A DNA stretch of 64,000 nt, taken from NCBI RefSeq assembly GCF_026309355.1, contig NZ_JAPJZK010000001.1:1364001-1428000 (forward strand), given 5' to 3'. This document shows, piece after piece, positions 45,718-54,520 of the stretch. The position numbers and the translations under genes were made by a program. Source of the stretch: Spartinivicinus marinus. GTDB taxonomy: Bacteria > Pseudomonadota > Gammaproteobacteria > Pseudomonadales > Zooshikellaceae. The stretch's first letter is position 1, and every line of letters begins with the position of its first letter. The notes below the pieces were generated by a model. That model searched no databases, was not told where the DNA came from, and saw only the letters and a program-made list of their open reading frames with translations.

Positions 45718-46299
45718 TTAATCTTTTAATTTTTTAACCATCTCAACTACATTACGCCCCAGTTTCAGCGCTGTTTCCTGATGCACATTATTAACCAAGC
45801 CACCTTGGTCATCAAATGCCTCATACGCCTTGCTTAACGCTAATTGTTTCGGTAAAGTAATACAGCCCAGTCCATCCAAAATAAAGCGTACATTCGGTAA
45901 TGCTCTAATACCGCCCAGCCCACCAGGTGATGCACTCATTAAACTCACCACTTTCCCTTGAAAAGAAGCCAGTGCTGGCTCACCAGAAGATGGTCGAGAC
46001 AACCAATCAATCAGGTTTTTTAGCGCTGCTGACAACCCACCATTATATTCTGGACTGGCTAACAAAAAGCCATCACTCTCAGCAAACAGTTGGTGAAGTT
46101 TTTTAGCATTTTCTGGGGCACCATTCGCTTGCTCATCGTCTTGATTTAAAATGGGTAGTGGATAATCCACTAAATCAATAAAAGTAACCTCGGCACCGGC
46201 CTGCTCAGCTCCTTTTGCCGCCACTTGAACCAGCTTTTTATTAACTGACTCTTTCCGCAAACTACCAGCAAAGGCGAGTAACTTGGGTTTGCTTGCCAT
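45718..46299 (-). CDS. NAD(P)H-dependent FMN reductase
   Basis: The 193-residue flavodoxin-like reductase has an N-terminal FMN loop (LAFAGSLRKESVNKKLV), then DYPLPILNQDDE and LLASPEYNGGLSAALKNLID, and SLMSASPGGLGGIRALPNVR. Members reduce FMN, quinones, chromate or azo compounds. Cytosolic, normal length, monocistronic. Exact substrate not readable. Confidence 0.9.
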   Translation of the reverse strand: MASKPKLLAFAGSLRKESVNKKLVQVAAKGAEQAGAEVTFIDLVDYPLPILNQDDEQANGAPENAKKLHQLFAESDGFLLASPEYNGGLSAALKNLIDWLSRPSSGEPALASFQGKVVSLMSASPGGLGGIRALPNVRFILDGLGCITLPKQLALSKAYEAFDDQGGLVNNVHQETALKLGRNVVEMVKKLKD

Positions 46300-46408
46300 T
46301 GTATTTCCCCCTTAATTTTAACTACTGCTTAGTTGTACTGATTTTTCTATAAAAGTATCTGCGAATGAAAGAAACGTCAACTACTATGACTAACACTTAA
46401 TCAGCATT

Positions 46409-46427
46409 TAGAAATCATTCGTGAAAG
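46409..46427 (+). repeat. Dispersed intergenic repeat, AACAAAACCTA type (partial copy B)
   Basis: TAGAAATCATTCGTGAAAG is identical over its length to the right block of the copy at 14529-14547. It lies between the divergent FMN reductase and GFA genes. Confidence 0.55.
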
Positions 46428-46496
46428 TATAATTGTCACCTTGTTACCATATGTTGTATGTTTTAATAATGGAATAAAAAAATAAGTGGAGTAAAA

Positions 46497-46868
46497 ATGG
46501 AAATAAAAACAGGCACCTGTCACTGCGGTAAAGTAGCATTTCAGGTTGAACTAGACAATGGGCTTGAAGAACTTAGACGATGCAACTGCTCACTATGCAG
46601 CCGTAAAGGCGCCATTATAGCCAGCGTGCCTCTTGATAAATTAACTGTTACCAAAGGCGCAGATAACCTCAGCCTTTATCAGTGGAATACAAATACAGCC
46701 AAACATTATTTCTGTAAAACCTGTGGTATTTACACTCATCACCAGCGTCGCAGTAACCCGGCACTATATGGTGTTAATGTTGCGTGTTTGGAAGGAGTTA
46801 ATCCTTTCGATTTAAAAGATATAGCCACTGCTAATGGTGCTAGCCAGTCTCTGGTAGAAGAAGCTTAA
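46497..46868 (+). CDS. GFA family (glutathione-dependent formaldehyde-activating-like) protein
   Basis: The 123-residue zinc-binding protein has GTCHCGKVAFQVE, RRCNCSLCSRKGAI and YFCKTCGIYTHHQ, the complete Cys set of the GFA fold, followed by YGVNVACLEG. The family includes S-(hydroxymethyl)glutathione synthase-like and centromere-protein-V-like members; exact chemistry is often unknown. It ends at a clear terminator. Confidence 0.88.
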   Translation: MEIKTGTCHCGKVAFQVELDNGLEELRRCNCSLCSRKGAIIASVPLDKLTVTKGADNLSLYQWNTNTAKHYFCKTCGIYTHHQRRSNPALYGVNVACLEGVNPFDLKDIATANGASQSLVEEA

Positions 46869-46879
46869 AACTACAAACA

Positions 46880-46907
46880 ACCCGCCTGCTTTATACCTCT
46901 GGCGGGT
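46880..46907. terminator. Rho-independent terminator between convergent genes
   Basis: ACCCGCC (46880-46886) pairs with GGCGGGT (46901-46907), followed by CTTATTTT. It follows the GFA gene and faces the 3' end of the MFS gene. Confidence 0.8.
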
Positions 46908-46918
46908 CTTATTTTCCT

Positions 46919-48154
46919 TCACTCTGAAGAAGATTTAATCCTTAATAACAAAAATGAACTTATAACTAAAAGTATTGCACAAACAACCCAAACCAGGGTA
47001 ATACTATATTGTTCTGCAATAAAACCAAAAATTGATGAAGATAGAACACTACCGCCTGTTAATAATAATGAGTATACAGAAAGTGCCGCTGATCGATGAT
47101 TGTTATCAGTATTGGTACTAATAATTACCCTTGCCGAACTAACCCCCAAGGTAAATAAGAAAAAGAACAATAAATAAAATCCAGCAAAGCTGGTTAAGCT
47201 ACTTGCAAAAGCTAACAACAGCAACACTAATGCTGCAAAGAATCGGCTACCAAATAATAAAAACCGATGAGACTGTTTTAAAAGCTTGAGCAATAGTGGC
47301 GCTACTAATGCAGACACTCCAGCAACAATAAAGTATCCACTGGATACAACACCAAAAACCCAAACACTATCTTGACCTTCAGTTAAAACACTTTTTAACT
47401 GAGGCTGCCAAAATGTTTCTATCGTAGATAAGGTAATACCATAAAAAATAGTGGCAAATGAGAGCCACTTTATTACATCATGACTTAAGCAAAATTTAAG
47501 CGCGCCTAATGAACGGTTTGCAACTGTTTCTTTAACTGTTTGAACTTCTTTCACTGTTTCTTCAATAAAAATAAACGTAAATACAAGTAACAGACCATTG
47601 AAAATAATATTGGTTAGCAAAATGACGTCATATTCACTCTGAAAATTAAATGCACTTTGTAATAATTCCCATTCAGGCAAAATACCGCCAGACAATGAGC
47701 CAATTGCCAAACCAGCAGTCACAGCAAACACAACATAAGAGGTAGATTGATGAAAATCCATTTCACCTTCTGCTTTAGTAAATGCATCATAAAACCAGGC
47801 ATCCAAAGTGCCAGAATACATGGCCCTCGCCAATCCTAATAAAGCAACACCTAATAAGATTGACAGAAAACCATTCGCGATCAATACGACACCAATGCCA
47901 ATACTATTCATTACTAATGAAAGTTGATATACCAGTTTTCTACCATATTGATCTGCAACTCCACCTAGTGGTAACTCAAAAATAGCTGTACTACCAATCC
48001 AAACAGCCATTATTATGCCTATATCACTTAAGCTTAATTCTCTGGTTTGAAAAAGTAATACAATGACAGGCAGAATCAGCCCAAAGGCAGCCCAATGCAA
48101 AAGTTGGTGAGTACAATATATCGCTGTTATGTTTTTCTTGGTATGTTGCTTCAT
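46919..48154 (-). CDS. MFS transporter
   Basis: The 411-residue inner-membrane protein has about 12 hydrophobic segments and the family loop motif near residue 65 (GGVADQYGRKLVYQLSLV). It belongs with small-molecule or drug-efflux type MFS proteins. No neighbour points to a substrate. The upstream gap to 48417 contains a variant of the GGCACCT motif near 48255. Confidence 0.87.
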   Translation of the reverse strand: MKQHTKKNITAIYCTHQLLHWAAFGLILPVIVLLFQTRELSLSDIGIIMAVWIGSTAIFELPLGGVADQYGRKLVYQLSLVMNSIGIGVVLIANGFLSILLGVALLGLARAMYSGTLDAWFYDAFTKAEGEMDFHQSTSYVVFAVTAGLAIGSLSGGILPEWELLQSAFNFQSEYDVILLTNIIFNGLLLVFTFIFIEETVKEVQTVKETVANRSLGALKFCLSHDVIKWLSFATIFYGITLSTIETFWQPQLKSVLTEGQDSVWVFGVVSSGYFIVAGVSALVAPLLLKLLKQSHRFLLFGSRFFAALVLLLLAFASSLTSFAGFYLLFFFLFTLGVSSARVIISTNTDNNHRSAALSVYSLLLTGGSVLSSSIFGFIAEQYSITLVWVVCAILLVISSFLLLRIKSSSE

Positions 48155-48417
48155 TACTAACCTACTACGCTTTATCTAATAAATTGTAAATTCAGCGAAT
48201 AATACCCGTTTATTGACAGCTAACAACAGTACTGTATCAATCAAACTTTTTTAGAGGCACCTTTCAGTTAATTGAGCTTTTTATAACTACTATTATAAAC
48301 ACCCACTGCTAGACAAAGGTATTATTTACTATTTGGTTTTGGCTCAGTTACCTTTCCCTGGTTTTATACAACCACCGATTGCTTTCCATCATTTTACTGC
48401 TGCTAAGGAATAAGCTC

Positions 48418-48984
48418 ATGCCCAAGTTAAAGTTGTTACTAACAACCTTTTTTTCTTGTTTGTTAGTAATACCATTTTATACAGCACAAGCAGGTCTTAT
48501 TACGCCAGATTCTGCTACTGCATCAGGAATGACATTTGCCATAGGCTCAGCTAATGGTTTTATTGATGGCAATACCAGCAGCCAAGTATATGTCAATCCT
48601 TATAAAACAGGTGCTTATATTGAATTTAGTTTTTCAAACTATTATCTGAGTGATTCGATTCGTCTATATAATGACTATTCAGTCAACGACGATAGTATCA
48701 TTAAATTTAATTTAGCGTTTTATAACGACTCTAGCCTGGTTGCATTAGAAAAAGATCTATTATCTCCCACAGCTGTGGCTACTCATGATATTGCTTACTC
48801 AACCACCGCTGGGCCATTTAATCGAGTGAGGTTATTTCCTACAGAGACTCAACTACCTAATCGCTTTCAGGTAAGAGAAATACAATTTAGTGCAACAGAA
48901 GCAATCGCTATTTCAGAGCCACCACTAAGCTTATTAATGTTCATGGGGTTAATACCATTTATGCAAAGAAGGCTTTTTAGCTAA
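48418..48984 (+). CDS. PEP-CTERM-like exported protein
   Basis: The 188-residue protein has a signal peptide (LLTTFFSCLLVIPFYTAQAG) and a beta-rich middle (AYIEFSFSNYYLSDSIRLYN). The C-terminal sorting tail is SEPPLSLLMFMGLIPFMQRR: a P-E-P-like motif, a hydrophobic stretch and terminal arginines. Such tails are cut by exosortase, and the protein is then surface-attached or released into exopolysaccharide. The proline-glutamate motif is a variant (SEPP). The frame opens at 48379; the ATG at 48418 follows AAGGAATAAG and is preferred. Confidence 0.75.
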   Translation: MPKLKLLLTTFFSCLLVIPFYTAQAGLITPDSATASGMTFAIGSANGFIDGNTSSQVYVNPYKTGAYIEFSFSNYYLSDSIRLYNDYSVNDDSIIKFNLAFYNDSSLVALEKDLLSPTAVATHDIAYSTTAGPFNRVRLFPTETQLPNRFQVREIQFSATEAIAISEPPLSLLMFMGLIPFMQRRLFS

Positions 48985-49290
48985 TGTTAACTACTCAAGG
49001 CAGCAGGTGTCCCCTGTCTGCCTAAAAGGCACCTCTAATAATTATTGATCAAGCTAAAAACGGCTAATAGAAAAATACCTTCCTCTTCCTCAGCAAGCAT
49101 TCACATCAAATTGTCGACAGAATACTGTTTGACAATAAATCATATACAGGTATGATGACCGTTAGGCTGCAATAAGTACTTTCTTAGCAATACAACAACA
49201 AACAAATGAAAAAAAAGAAGAAGAAAGACCAAGAGCAGCAAGAGAGCTAAGCAAAGAAAACAAATAATAGAATAAAAAGAAGGAGTCACC
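48985..49290. promoter_or_regulatory. Intergenic region and purine-rich leader of the HD-domain gene
   Basis: This 306-base gap holds a GGCACCTCTAATAATTAT copy at 49028-49045 and an imperfect palindrome with ATTGTC (49110-49115) and GACAAT (49131-49136). About 80 nearly all-purine, A-rich bases follow at 49205-49283, ending in the site AGAAGGAG before the ATG at 49291. The palindrome may be an operator for the nearby GntR protein, but this is not supported beyond position. Confidence 0.45.
49028..49045 (+). repeat. GGGCACCTCTAATAA-type motif
   Basis: GGCACCTCTAATAATTAT lies between the PEP-CTERM-like gene and the HD gene. It is in the same orientation as the copies at 43315, 50098 and 57281. 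Confidence 0.55.
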
Positions 49291-49872
49291 ATGAAAACCG
49301 TTAGCTTTACATGCTTAAATGATAGCACCCGTGAAGAGTTTGAATACCTGGACAGCTTAGAAGAAAGATTTCGAGCAGGTTTGCCTGATCGAATAATAGA
49401 AGCACTCAAACGACTGGAATTCACCTTAGGTGGCTACCCTATTAATCGTCTTGAACACTCCTTACAGTCAGCAACGCGGGCACTTAACAATGGTGAGTCA
49501 GAAGAGATGATAATGGCTGCACTGGTTCATGATATAGGTGACGACTTGGCTCCTTGGTCTCATAGCGAAATGGCAGCAGCAATCCTCCGCCCATTCGTAT
49601 CTGACAAAACCTATTGGATAATTAAGCATCACGGCGTGTTTCAACTTCACTATTATGCTCACCATTGTGGTGGAAATCCTAATGCTCGTGATGCTTTTAG
49701 AGGCTCACCATGGTTCGAAGACTGTGTTCATTTTTGTGAGGAGTATGATCAAAATTGCTTTGATCCTAACTACAACTGGAGATCCCTATCTTTCTTTGAG
49801 CCAATGATTCACCGCTTTTTTACCAACCCCAAAACCGCTGATCATGAATATACCGCTCGTTATGGCAGTTAG
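49291..49872 (+). CDS. HD-domain protein related to PhnZ-type di-iron oxygenases
   Basis: The 193-residue protein has NRLEHSLQSATRAL (His56), AALVHDIGDDLAPWSHSEMA (His80, Asp81, His91), IIKHHGVFQLHYYAHH and FCEEYDQNCFDPNYNW. This arrangement resembles the HD oxygenase group that includes PhnZ and TmpB, which cleave hydroxylated phosphonates using two irons. It may equally be an ordinary HD phosphohydrolase. No phosphonate partner gene is present. A GntR/FCD regulator lies 279 bases downstream on the same strand. The long purine-rich leader precedes a strong ribosome site. Confidence 0.75.
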   Translation: MKTVSFTCLNDSTREEFEYLDSLEERFRAGLPDRIIEALKRLEFTLGGYPINRLEHSLQSATRALNNGESEEMIMAALVHDIGDDLAPWSHSEMAAAILRPFVSDKTYWIIKHHGVFQLHYYAHHCGGNPNARDAFRGSPWFEDCVHFCEEYDQNCFDPNYNWRSLSFFEPMIHRFFTNPKTADHEYTARYGS

Positions 49873-50097
49873 TTAATCACCAAGAGACTTAGTAAGTTCT
49901 TACTCCTTGCTATCTAGCAGTGCTAGGTAGCCAATTATTAGCTACTCCTCAAGGAAAACATTTAACATACCCTTTTTACCTGCAAACTATTTTTTCTGCG
50001 CTATAGCTTATACAATTCTTCTTAAGATAATTGACAGCTATCCTAATGGCCCTGTAAGTACTTACAATAACAAGTATTGTATAAAGCATTTTTAAAG

Positions 50098-50114
50098 GGC
50101 TCCTCTAATAATTG
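50098..50114 (+). repeat. GGGCACCTCTAATAA-type motif (variant)
   Basis: GGGCTCCTCTAATAATT differs from the other copies by one core base. It lies 37 bases before the FCD regulator gene. Confidence 0.5.
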
Positions 50115-50151
50115 TTTATGGCCTCAGCTTTCATATAGACCAGGTTATTGA

Positions 50152-50823
50152 ATGATGTTTTCAAAACAAAGCCTTGAAGAACAAGCAGTTGAGTATTTAA
50201 GAGAAAAAATTCTTTCTGGTAGTTATCCAACTGGCGAAAAGCTTGTGGAGAGTAATCTTGCGAAAGATTTAGAATTATCTCGAACAACGATCAGGATGGC
50301 TCTTAACACCCTAGCAAATGAAGGGTTAGTCATTCAAAAACCATATGCTGGCTGGAGAGTTGCGTCTTTTACTGAGCACGACCTTTGGGAGATATACCAC
50401 TTAAGAGTTGCTTTGGAAAGCCAAGCAGCCGAAATGCTCGCAGAGCAAATAACAGAAGAAAAAAGTAGTCAACTTAAAAGCTTTTTTGAAAAATATACTC
50501 ATTTGTGCAAAACACAGCCAGATAACCTTGAAGAAATTTGCATGCATGACCTAAAACTGCATCAGCTTATTGTATCGCTAACTGGCAGCCAACGACTGAT
50601 ACGTATCTATAACAGCGTTTTGAATCAGCTGTTAATCTTTATCCGAATGACCCATCTAGATTTCGATGCCAAAGAAAGCGCAAATACTCACATTGAATTA
50701 ATTAAAGCCATTTGTGAAGGCAATACTCACTTGGCAGGCAAACTAGCCAAAGAAAACGTCACTATTTTTACAGGGCTGGGTAAAAAATTACGACTCAATA
50801 TGGATCCCTGTGGGCTAGATTAA
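50152..50823 (+). CDS. GntR family regulator with FCD domain
   Basis: The 223-residue regulator has a winged helix-turn-helix at residues about 10-75 (LEEQAVEYLREKILSGSYPT, SNLAKDLELSRTTIRMALNT). A helical FCD effector domain follows (DLWEIYHLRVALESQAAEML, and metal-ligand type residues in HDLKLHQLIV and THIELIKAI). FadR/FCD proteins sense carboxylates and usually repress nearby catabolic genes. The closest candidate target is the HD gene upstream. The start could be either of two adjacent ATGs. Confidence 0.87.
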   Translation: MMFSKQSLEEQAVEYLREKILSGSYPTGEKLVESNLAKDLELSRTTIRMALNTLANEGLVIQKPYAGWRVASFTEHDLWEIYHLRVALESQAAEMLAEQITEEKSSQLKSFFEKYTHLCKTQPDNLEEICMHDLKLHQLIVSLTGSQRLIRIYNSVLNQLLIFIRMTHLDFDAKESANTHIELIKAICEGNTHLAGKLAKENVTIFTGLGKKLRLNMDPCGLD

Positions 50824-50930
50824 TAGGTGATTGGGGTGACAGTTGAATGCTCCTGCATAAACTGCATTCCCACCATCCTTGGTGGTCAAAAAAGAAGATT
50901 ACAAAACCTAAAAATGATTAGCGACGGTTA
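50822..50930. repeat. Dispersed intergenic repeat, AACAAAACCTA type (copy C)
   Basis: AATAGGTGATTGGGGTGA starts at the regulator's stop codon, and ACAAAACCTAAAAATGATTA (then GCGACGG) lies at 50901-50927. Both blocks match copy A at 14491-14550, but the spacer is longer (about 60 bases against 12). Confidence 0.6.
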
Positions 50931-50964
50931 TATTTGAGTTTGTAATCTGTAATTTTAAAATGCG

Positions 50965-50995
50965 AAAAGGCCATTCATTGAATGACCTTTTTATT
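50965..50995. terminator. Bidirectional terminator between convergent genes
   Basis: AAAAGGCCATTC and GAATGACCTTTT (50965-50991) form a stem with one mismatch and a short loop, followed by TTATTT. It serves the GntR gene and faces the protease gene. Confidence 0.7.
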
Positions 50996-51009
50996 TCAGG
51001 TTTAGCCTA

Positions 51010-52620
51010 CTATTTACACTGTGGCTTTTGATGCATCACTTCAGTGAATGCTTCAAACAGGTCTTTACCAACAGGCTTGGTATGTTTATAAAAAGTAGGA
51101 TTAATTCCTAAACCATAGCTTCTATAACTTTTCCAAAACTCTGAAAACTTAAATTCATTGGTCACATGCTTTATCAGCATTTGATCAAAGGCTTGTAAAG
51201 ATTGGTTAAGTTTATATTGATCAGCACCGTGAGTTTTTAGGTCTAATAAATACTGTTTAACATCATGTACACTTGACTCTCTGGAATGTTGCTTTGGTTT
51301 AGTGCTTCCGTAGATGCCTTTTAATGAGCAAACAAAAGGCTCAACTTGGGATGAGTCAATTAATGTTTTGGACTTTTGAGTCGATCCATTCGGGACTGAT
51401 GGACCTGTTTGGTTAGCATAACGAATATCAACTACTCTTTTCAATCGCTCTTCTGCAATCTCTCTAAGACTCATGGAAGAATTAAATGCTTCAGGGTACA
51501 GCTCTTCAGGAATATCAGTAACAGCCTTAATATTTCCTTTCATTCCGCCTGAAGTATATTGTGAAGCTAAAATATAATTTGCATATGGATAGAAATTACT
51601 AATATTTTCCCAAAATGACTCATTACATAAAGTTGCCAAATCGAGTAATTCTATTTTATTACCACTTTTTTCTATGATGTAATTAAATAGTTCCCTTGCA
51701 TCTTCAGGGTAGAGTCGACGTTCAAATAAACTACCTAAACCAACACCACCATGCCCATGAACCATTAAACTGAAACGCAGACTTTTATTAGGATGGTTTT
51801 TTCTTTCTTTGCTAACAACCTTACCAATATAATTTTTAAAAAATTTCAATAAATCAGTACTATGTTGCTTTGGCTGTTGTTCACCTCGCATGTCATGAAC
51901 ACTAATAAAGCGTTGTTGACTTAATACATTTTCTTGATGATATGAGGCATCTTCTTGTTTCAAGCCCTCCTTAAGGTTACCCAAATCATAGCCTTCTGCT
52001 ATGTCAGGGTAGATAGTTGCATTGTAAAGCTTAAAGTTGCCTTTTTCTCTAAGTGTACTTTGTCTTGCCCAGCCTCGATTATTGTATTCTCCCCACACAT
52101 TCACAGATATCATGATGTGGCGAACATCATCAGCTTGAGTAGGCTTCTGAGGTTTTGTTGTGGTTGTTGGCTTCTCTGACTTAACCCACTCCCATTGTTG
52201 GTTTGAGCCACCGTGAAACTGCCATGTTCCAATCACTTGGCGATCAGCATAATAATCAAGAACCATGTATGGGTTACTTTGATTGTGTATGCTGTTCCCT
52301 GACCAACGCCAGCGCTGATACATTTCATTATTACACTGGGCAATGTAAGCGGTTTTGTTATAGGTGACATTACGACCTACTTCTAAGCACTTATCAGGTG
52401 CGTTCTTAGGATGAAGTCGCCCCTGACTATCCATCAACCATTGTTGATTAACACCACCATGACAACTAAATGGAGTAACAGGGGTTTTATCAGCTACTCC
52501 AGCGTTAAAGACATCAAGGCAGAGCCCGCTACCTGACTTTAGTTGCTGATATTCTTCAGCGTTCACAGCTGAAATCGATAAACCAAGTATGGTAAGAGAT
52601 AGCAGGTGGCTAGCTTTCAT
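51010..52620 (-). CDS. Secreted clostripain-like (C11) protease with N-terminal ricin-type lectin domain
   Basis: The 536-residue protein has a signal peptide ending SAVNA. A ricin B-type beta-trefoil follows (about 23-146; three QxW repeats ending NQQWLM, YQRWRW and NQQWEW), then a Thr/Pro/Lys linker (KPTTTTKPQKPTQ). The catalytic-like domain from about 166 has LRFSLMVHGHGGVGLG (His288/His290) and IELLDLATLCNESFWENI (Cys332), the His-Cys pair of clostripain/caspase-fold peptidases. The lectin probably docks the enzyme on glycans. It is about 180 residues longer at the C terminus than the recognisable fold. Protease class is by eye; alternatives are other caspase-fold enzymes. Confidence 0.75.
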   Translation of the reverse strand: MKASHLLSLTILGLSISAVNAEEYQQLKSGSGLCLDVFNAGVADKTPVTPFSCHGGVNQQWLMDSQGRLHPKNAPDKCLEVGRNVTYNKTAYIAQCNNEMYQRWRWSGNSIHNQSNPYMVLDYYADRQVIGTWQFHGGSNQQWEWVKSEKPTTTTKPQKPTQADDVRHIMISVNVWGEYNNRGWARQSTLREKGNFKLYNATIYPDIAEGYDLGNLKEGLKQEDASYHQENVLSQQRFISVHDMRGEQQPKQHSTDLLKFFKNYIGKVVSKERKNHPNKSLRFSLMVHGHGGVGLGSLFERRLYPEDARELFNYIIEKSGNKIELLDLATLCNESFWENISNFYPYANYILASQYTSGGMKGNIKAVTDIPEELYPEAFNSSMSLREIAEERLKRVVDIRYANQTGPSVPNGSTQKSKTLIDSSQVEPFVCSLKGIYGSTKPKQHSRESSVHDVKQYLLDLKTHGADQYKLNQSLQAFDQMLIKHVTNEFKFSEFWKSYRSYGLGINPTFYKHTKPVGKDLFEAFTEVMHQKPQCK

Positions 52621-53421
52621 TGTTGATTCCTTGCCTTAAATTGATTGTTTGAATAAATTTGAGTGAGCAAATTTTATACAGACCTTAAAAGTAAAAATGT
52701 GAGCAAGATTCATTAGGCGACAACTTAAAGCAACACTGATTAAAAAAATGAACTCATACAGCTGCTATTTTGATAACATTATTTCGAAAGGCTATATACA
52801 AATCGTTTTATACAAACTATTTATTTTTTACAAAGAAAAAATATTGTAGATTTTGATAGTATCACTTAATTAATTTTTCCTTGATTTTAGTATATTAAGA
52901 GCCCATGACTTAGCTTTTCGACAAGCCACCAGCAGGCCTTCAAAGCAACGCCTTGATTGCAAATTTACCAAAAGGCCAGAGACAGCAAACAAGTATTATA
53001 GCTGCCCTTAAGACTATTCAGTTTTAGTCAAAGTGATTTGTAAAATTTTGAATAGGCAGATTATGCTTGTTACAAATGCGTAACAAGCCATTATTTTAGT
53101 GAAACATGAAATTTTAAATGAATAGTGAAGTTCTTTATAACAATATTAAACAATCAATTAAAAACTAACTGTAATTGCACACAAACAAAGTAATGCATTA
53201 CGACGGAAATTTTTCACATTATTTTTTATTATTTTCACCACGAGTTGGCAAAACTCACTTCCATCCCCAACCCACGCTACCTATACCTATATCAAAACCC
53301 ACCGATAACGATCACTTATCGGAAGGCATAGGAGTGAACTTTAAGTTTGATTAAAAGTGAAATCTATAGGCTACATTTAGTATTAACTACGTATGATCTG
53401 ATGATAATTGCAAGTATTTCG
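52621..53421. other. Long intergenic stretch with one hairpin
   Basis: These 801 AT-rich bases lie between divergent genes. No protein-like frame is evident before the next gene, apart from an extended reading frame from a TTG at 53347. A perfect 9-base hairpin, GCTTGTTAC/GTAACAAGC, lies at 53065-53088 followed by CATTATTTT, which could end an unseen transcript. The length leaves room for a small RNA, but none can be named. Confidence 0.4.
53065..53088 (+). terminator. Isolated hairpin with T-rich tail
   Basis: GCTTGTTAC (53065-53073) and GTAACAAGC (53080-53088) pair perfectly around AAATGC; the tail is T-rich. No gene lies just upstream on this strand, so it may end a small RNA or be fortuitous. 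Confidence 0.4.
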
Positions 53422-54279
53422 ATGATGCTCAAAAGTACAGTTAATATTTTAGCTAATTTAATTCTATTTGTTAGCCTTTTAATAGGTTGCAGTGATAATA
53501 AGCTGGATTCTCAGCAATCGACGACAAAAAAAACAAAAGAAAAGATAGTCTTAGCATATGCTGAGTGGACAGATGCTATTGTAACCACTCATGTCATGAA
53601 GCTTATCCTAGAAACCCATGGTTACGAGGTGTCTATAGTGTCTGCCAGTATTGACAAAGTATGGACTATGGTTGCGTCAGGAGAAGCAGATGCTATGGTT
53701 ACTGCTTGGTTACCGTCTACCCACAAGGCTTATCTAGAGCAATTTCAAGAAAAAATTGAAAACTTGGGACCAAATTTGTCAGGAACTCGCTTAGGACTAG
53801 TTGTTCCTGTTTATGTTAAAATTAGTTCTATAACAGAGCTAAATAATGCCTCAGATCAATTCAATGGCATTATACATGGAATTGAGCCAACTGCTGGGTT
53901 AATGAAACTAACCAATCAAGCAATCAAAGACTATCAACTTAATTATCAAGTTGTTTCAAATACCAGTGCAAGTATGCTCAATAAACTTGAACAAAGCATC
54001 GATCAGAAATCATATATTGTGATCACTGGCTGGACACCACACTGGAAGTTTGCCAAGTTCGAGTTAAAGTACTTGGCAGATCCAAAACAAGTATTTGGCA
54101 AACAAGAATTTATTCACTCTATTGCTAACAAAAAGTTTTTAGTAAATAATCCAAAAGCAAGCAAAATCATTGATGATTTTGAGTGGACAACCAGTGATAT
54201 TGCTCAAGTCATGGTATGGATGAACAAAGGCATGCCCCCTAAAGATGCTGCTTTTAAATGGCAAAGTAGTAGAAAATAA
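53422..54279 (+). CDS. OpuAC-type betaine-binding lipoprotein
   Basis: The product has 285 residues from the ATG at 53422. The signal segment ends in a lipobox (LFVSLLIGC), so the protein is lipid-anchored. The mature part is OpuAC-like: IVLAYAEWTDAIVTTHVMKL, WTMVASGEADAMVTAWLPST and a later TGWTPHWKFAKFELKYLADP, with the tryptophans that form the betaine box. It would bind glycine betaine or a related quaternary amine. No OpuA ATPase or permease gene is adjacent. The frame also opens at a TTG at 53347, with an AGGAG farther upstream; the lipoprotein signal favours 53422 or 53425. Confidence 0.82.
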   Translation: MMLKSTVNILANLILFVSLLIGCSDNKLDSQQSTTKKTKEKIVLAYAEWTDAIVTTHVMKLILETHGYEVSIVSASIDKVWTMVASGEADAMVTAWLPSTHKAYLEQFQEKIENLGPNLSGTRLGLVVPVYVKISSITELNNASDQFNGIIHGIEPTAGLMKLTNQAIKDYQLNYQVVSNTSASMLNKLEQSIDQKSYIVITGWTPHWKFAKFELKYLADPKQVFGKQEFIHSIANKKFLVNNPKASKIIDDFEWTTSDIAQVMVWMNKGMPPKDAAFKWQSSRK

Positions 54280-54474
54280 TATTTTCTGTCTTCGTTATAC
54301 CATAACATATGCACTACTGCAGCAGTGTTTAAAACTCAACTAGGGTTCTGAGAGTTACTCAATGCTCCCAACATGAATGTAACTGAGAACTTATATCGAG
54401 TTTTGTGCTGATCGGTAGGGGACAAGGCTTTACTAAGCTCAACGCGGTGCGGGGGGAATCGAGTAACTTCGGAG

Positions 54475-54504
54475 GAGAGTGTAATTCATTTAAATTACAC
54501 TCTC
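54475..54504. terminator. Bidirectional hairpin between convergent genes
   Basis: GAGAGTGTAATT (54475-54486) and AATTACACTCTC (54493-54504) form a perfect 12-base stem with a 6-base loop, between the OpuAC and YbaY-like genes. No other gene is seen in 54280-54520. Confidence 0.68.
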
Positions 54505-54520
54505 GCTTAGACAATTGTAA

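Noticed and set aside
52621-53421. A hidden gene in the longest intergenic stretch
   Set aside because: All frames are broken by stops and no protein-like run was found; only one hairpin stands out.
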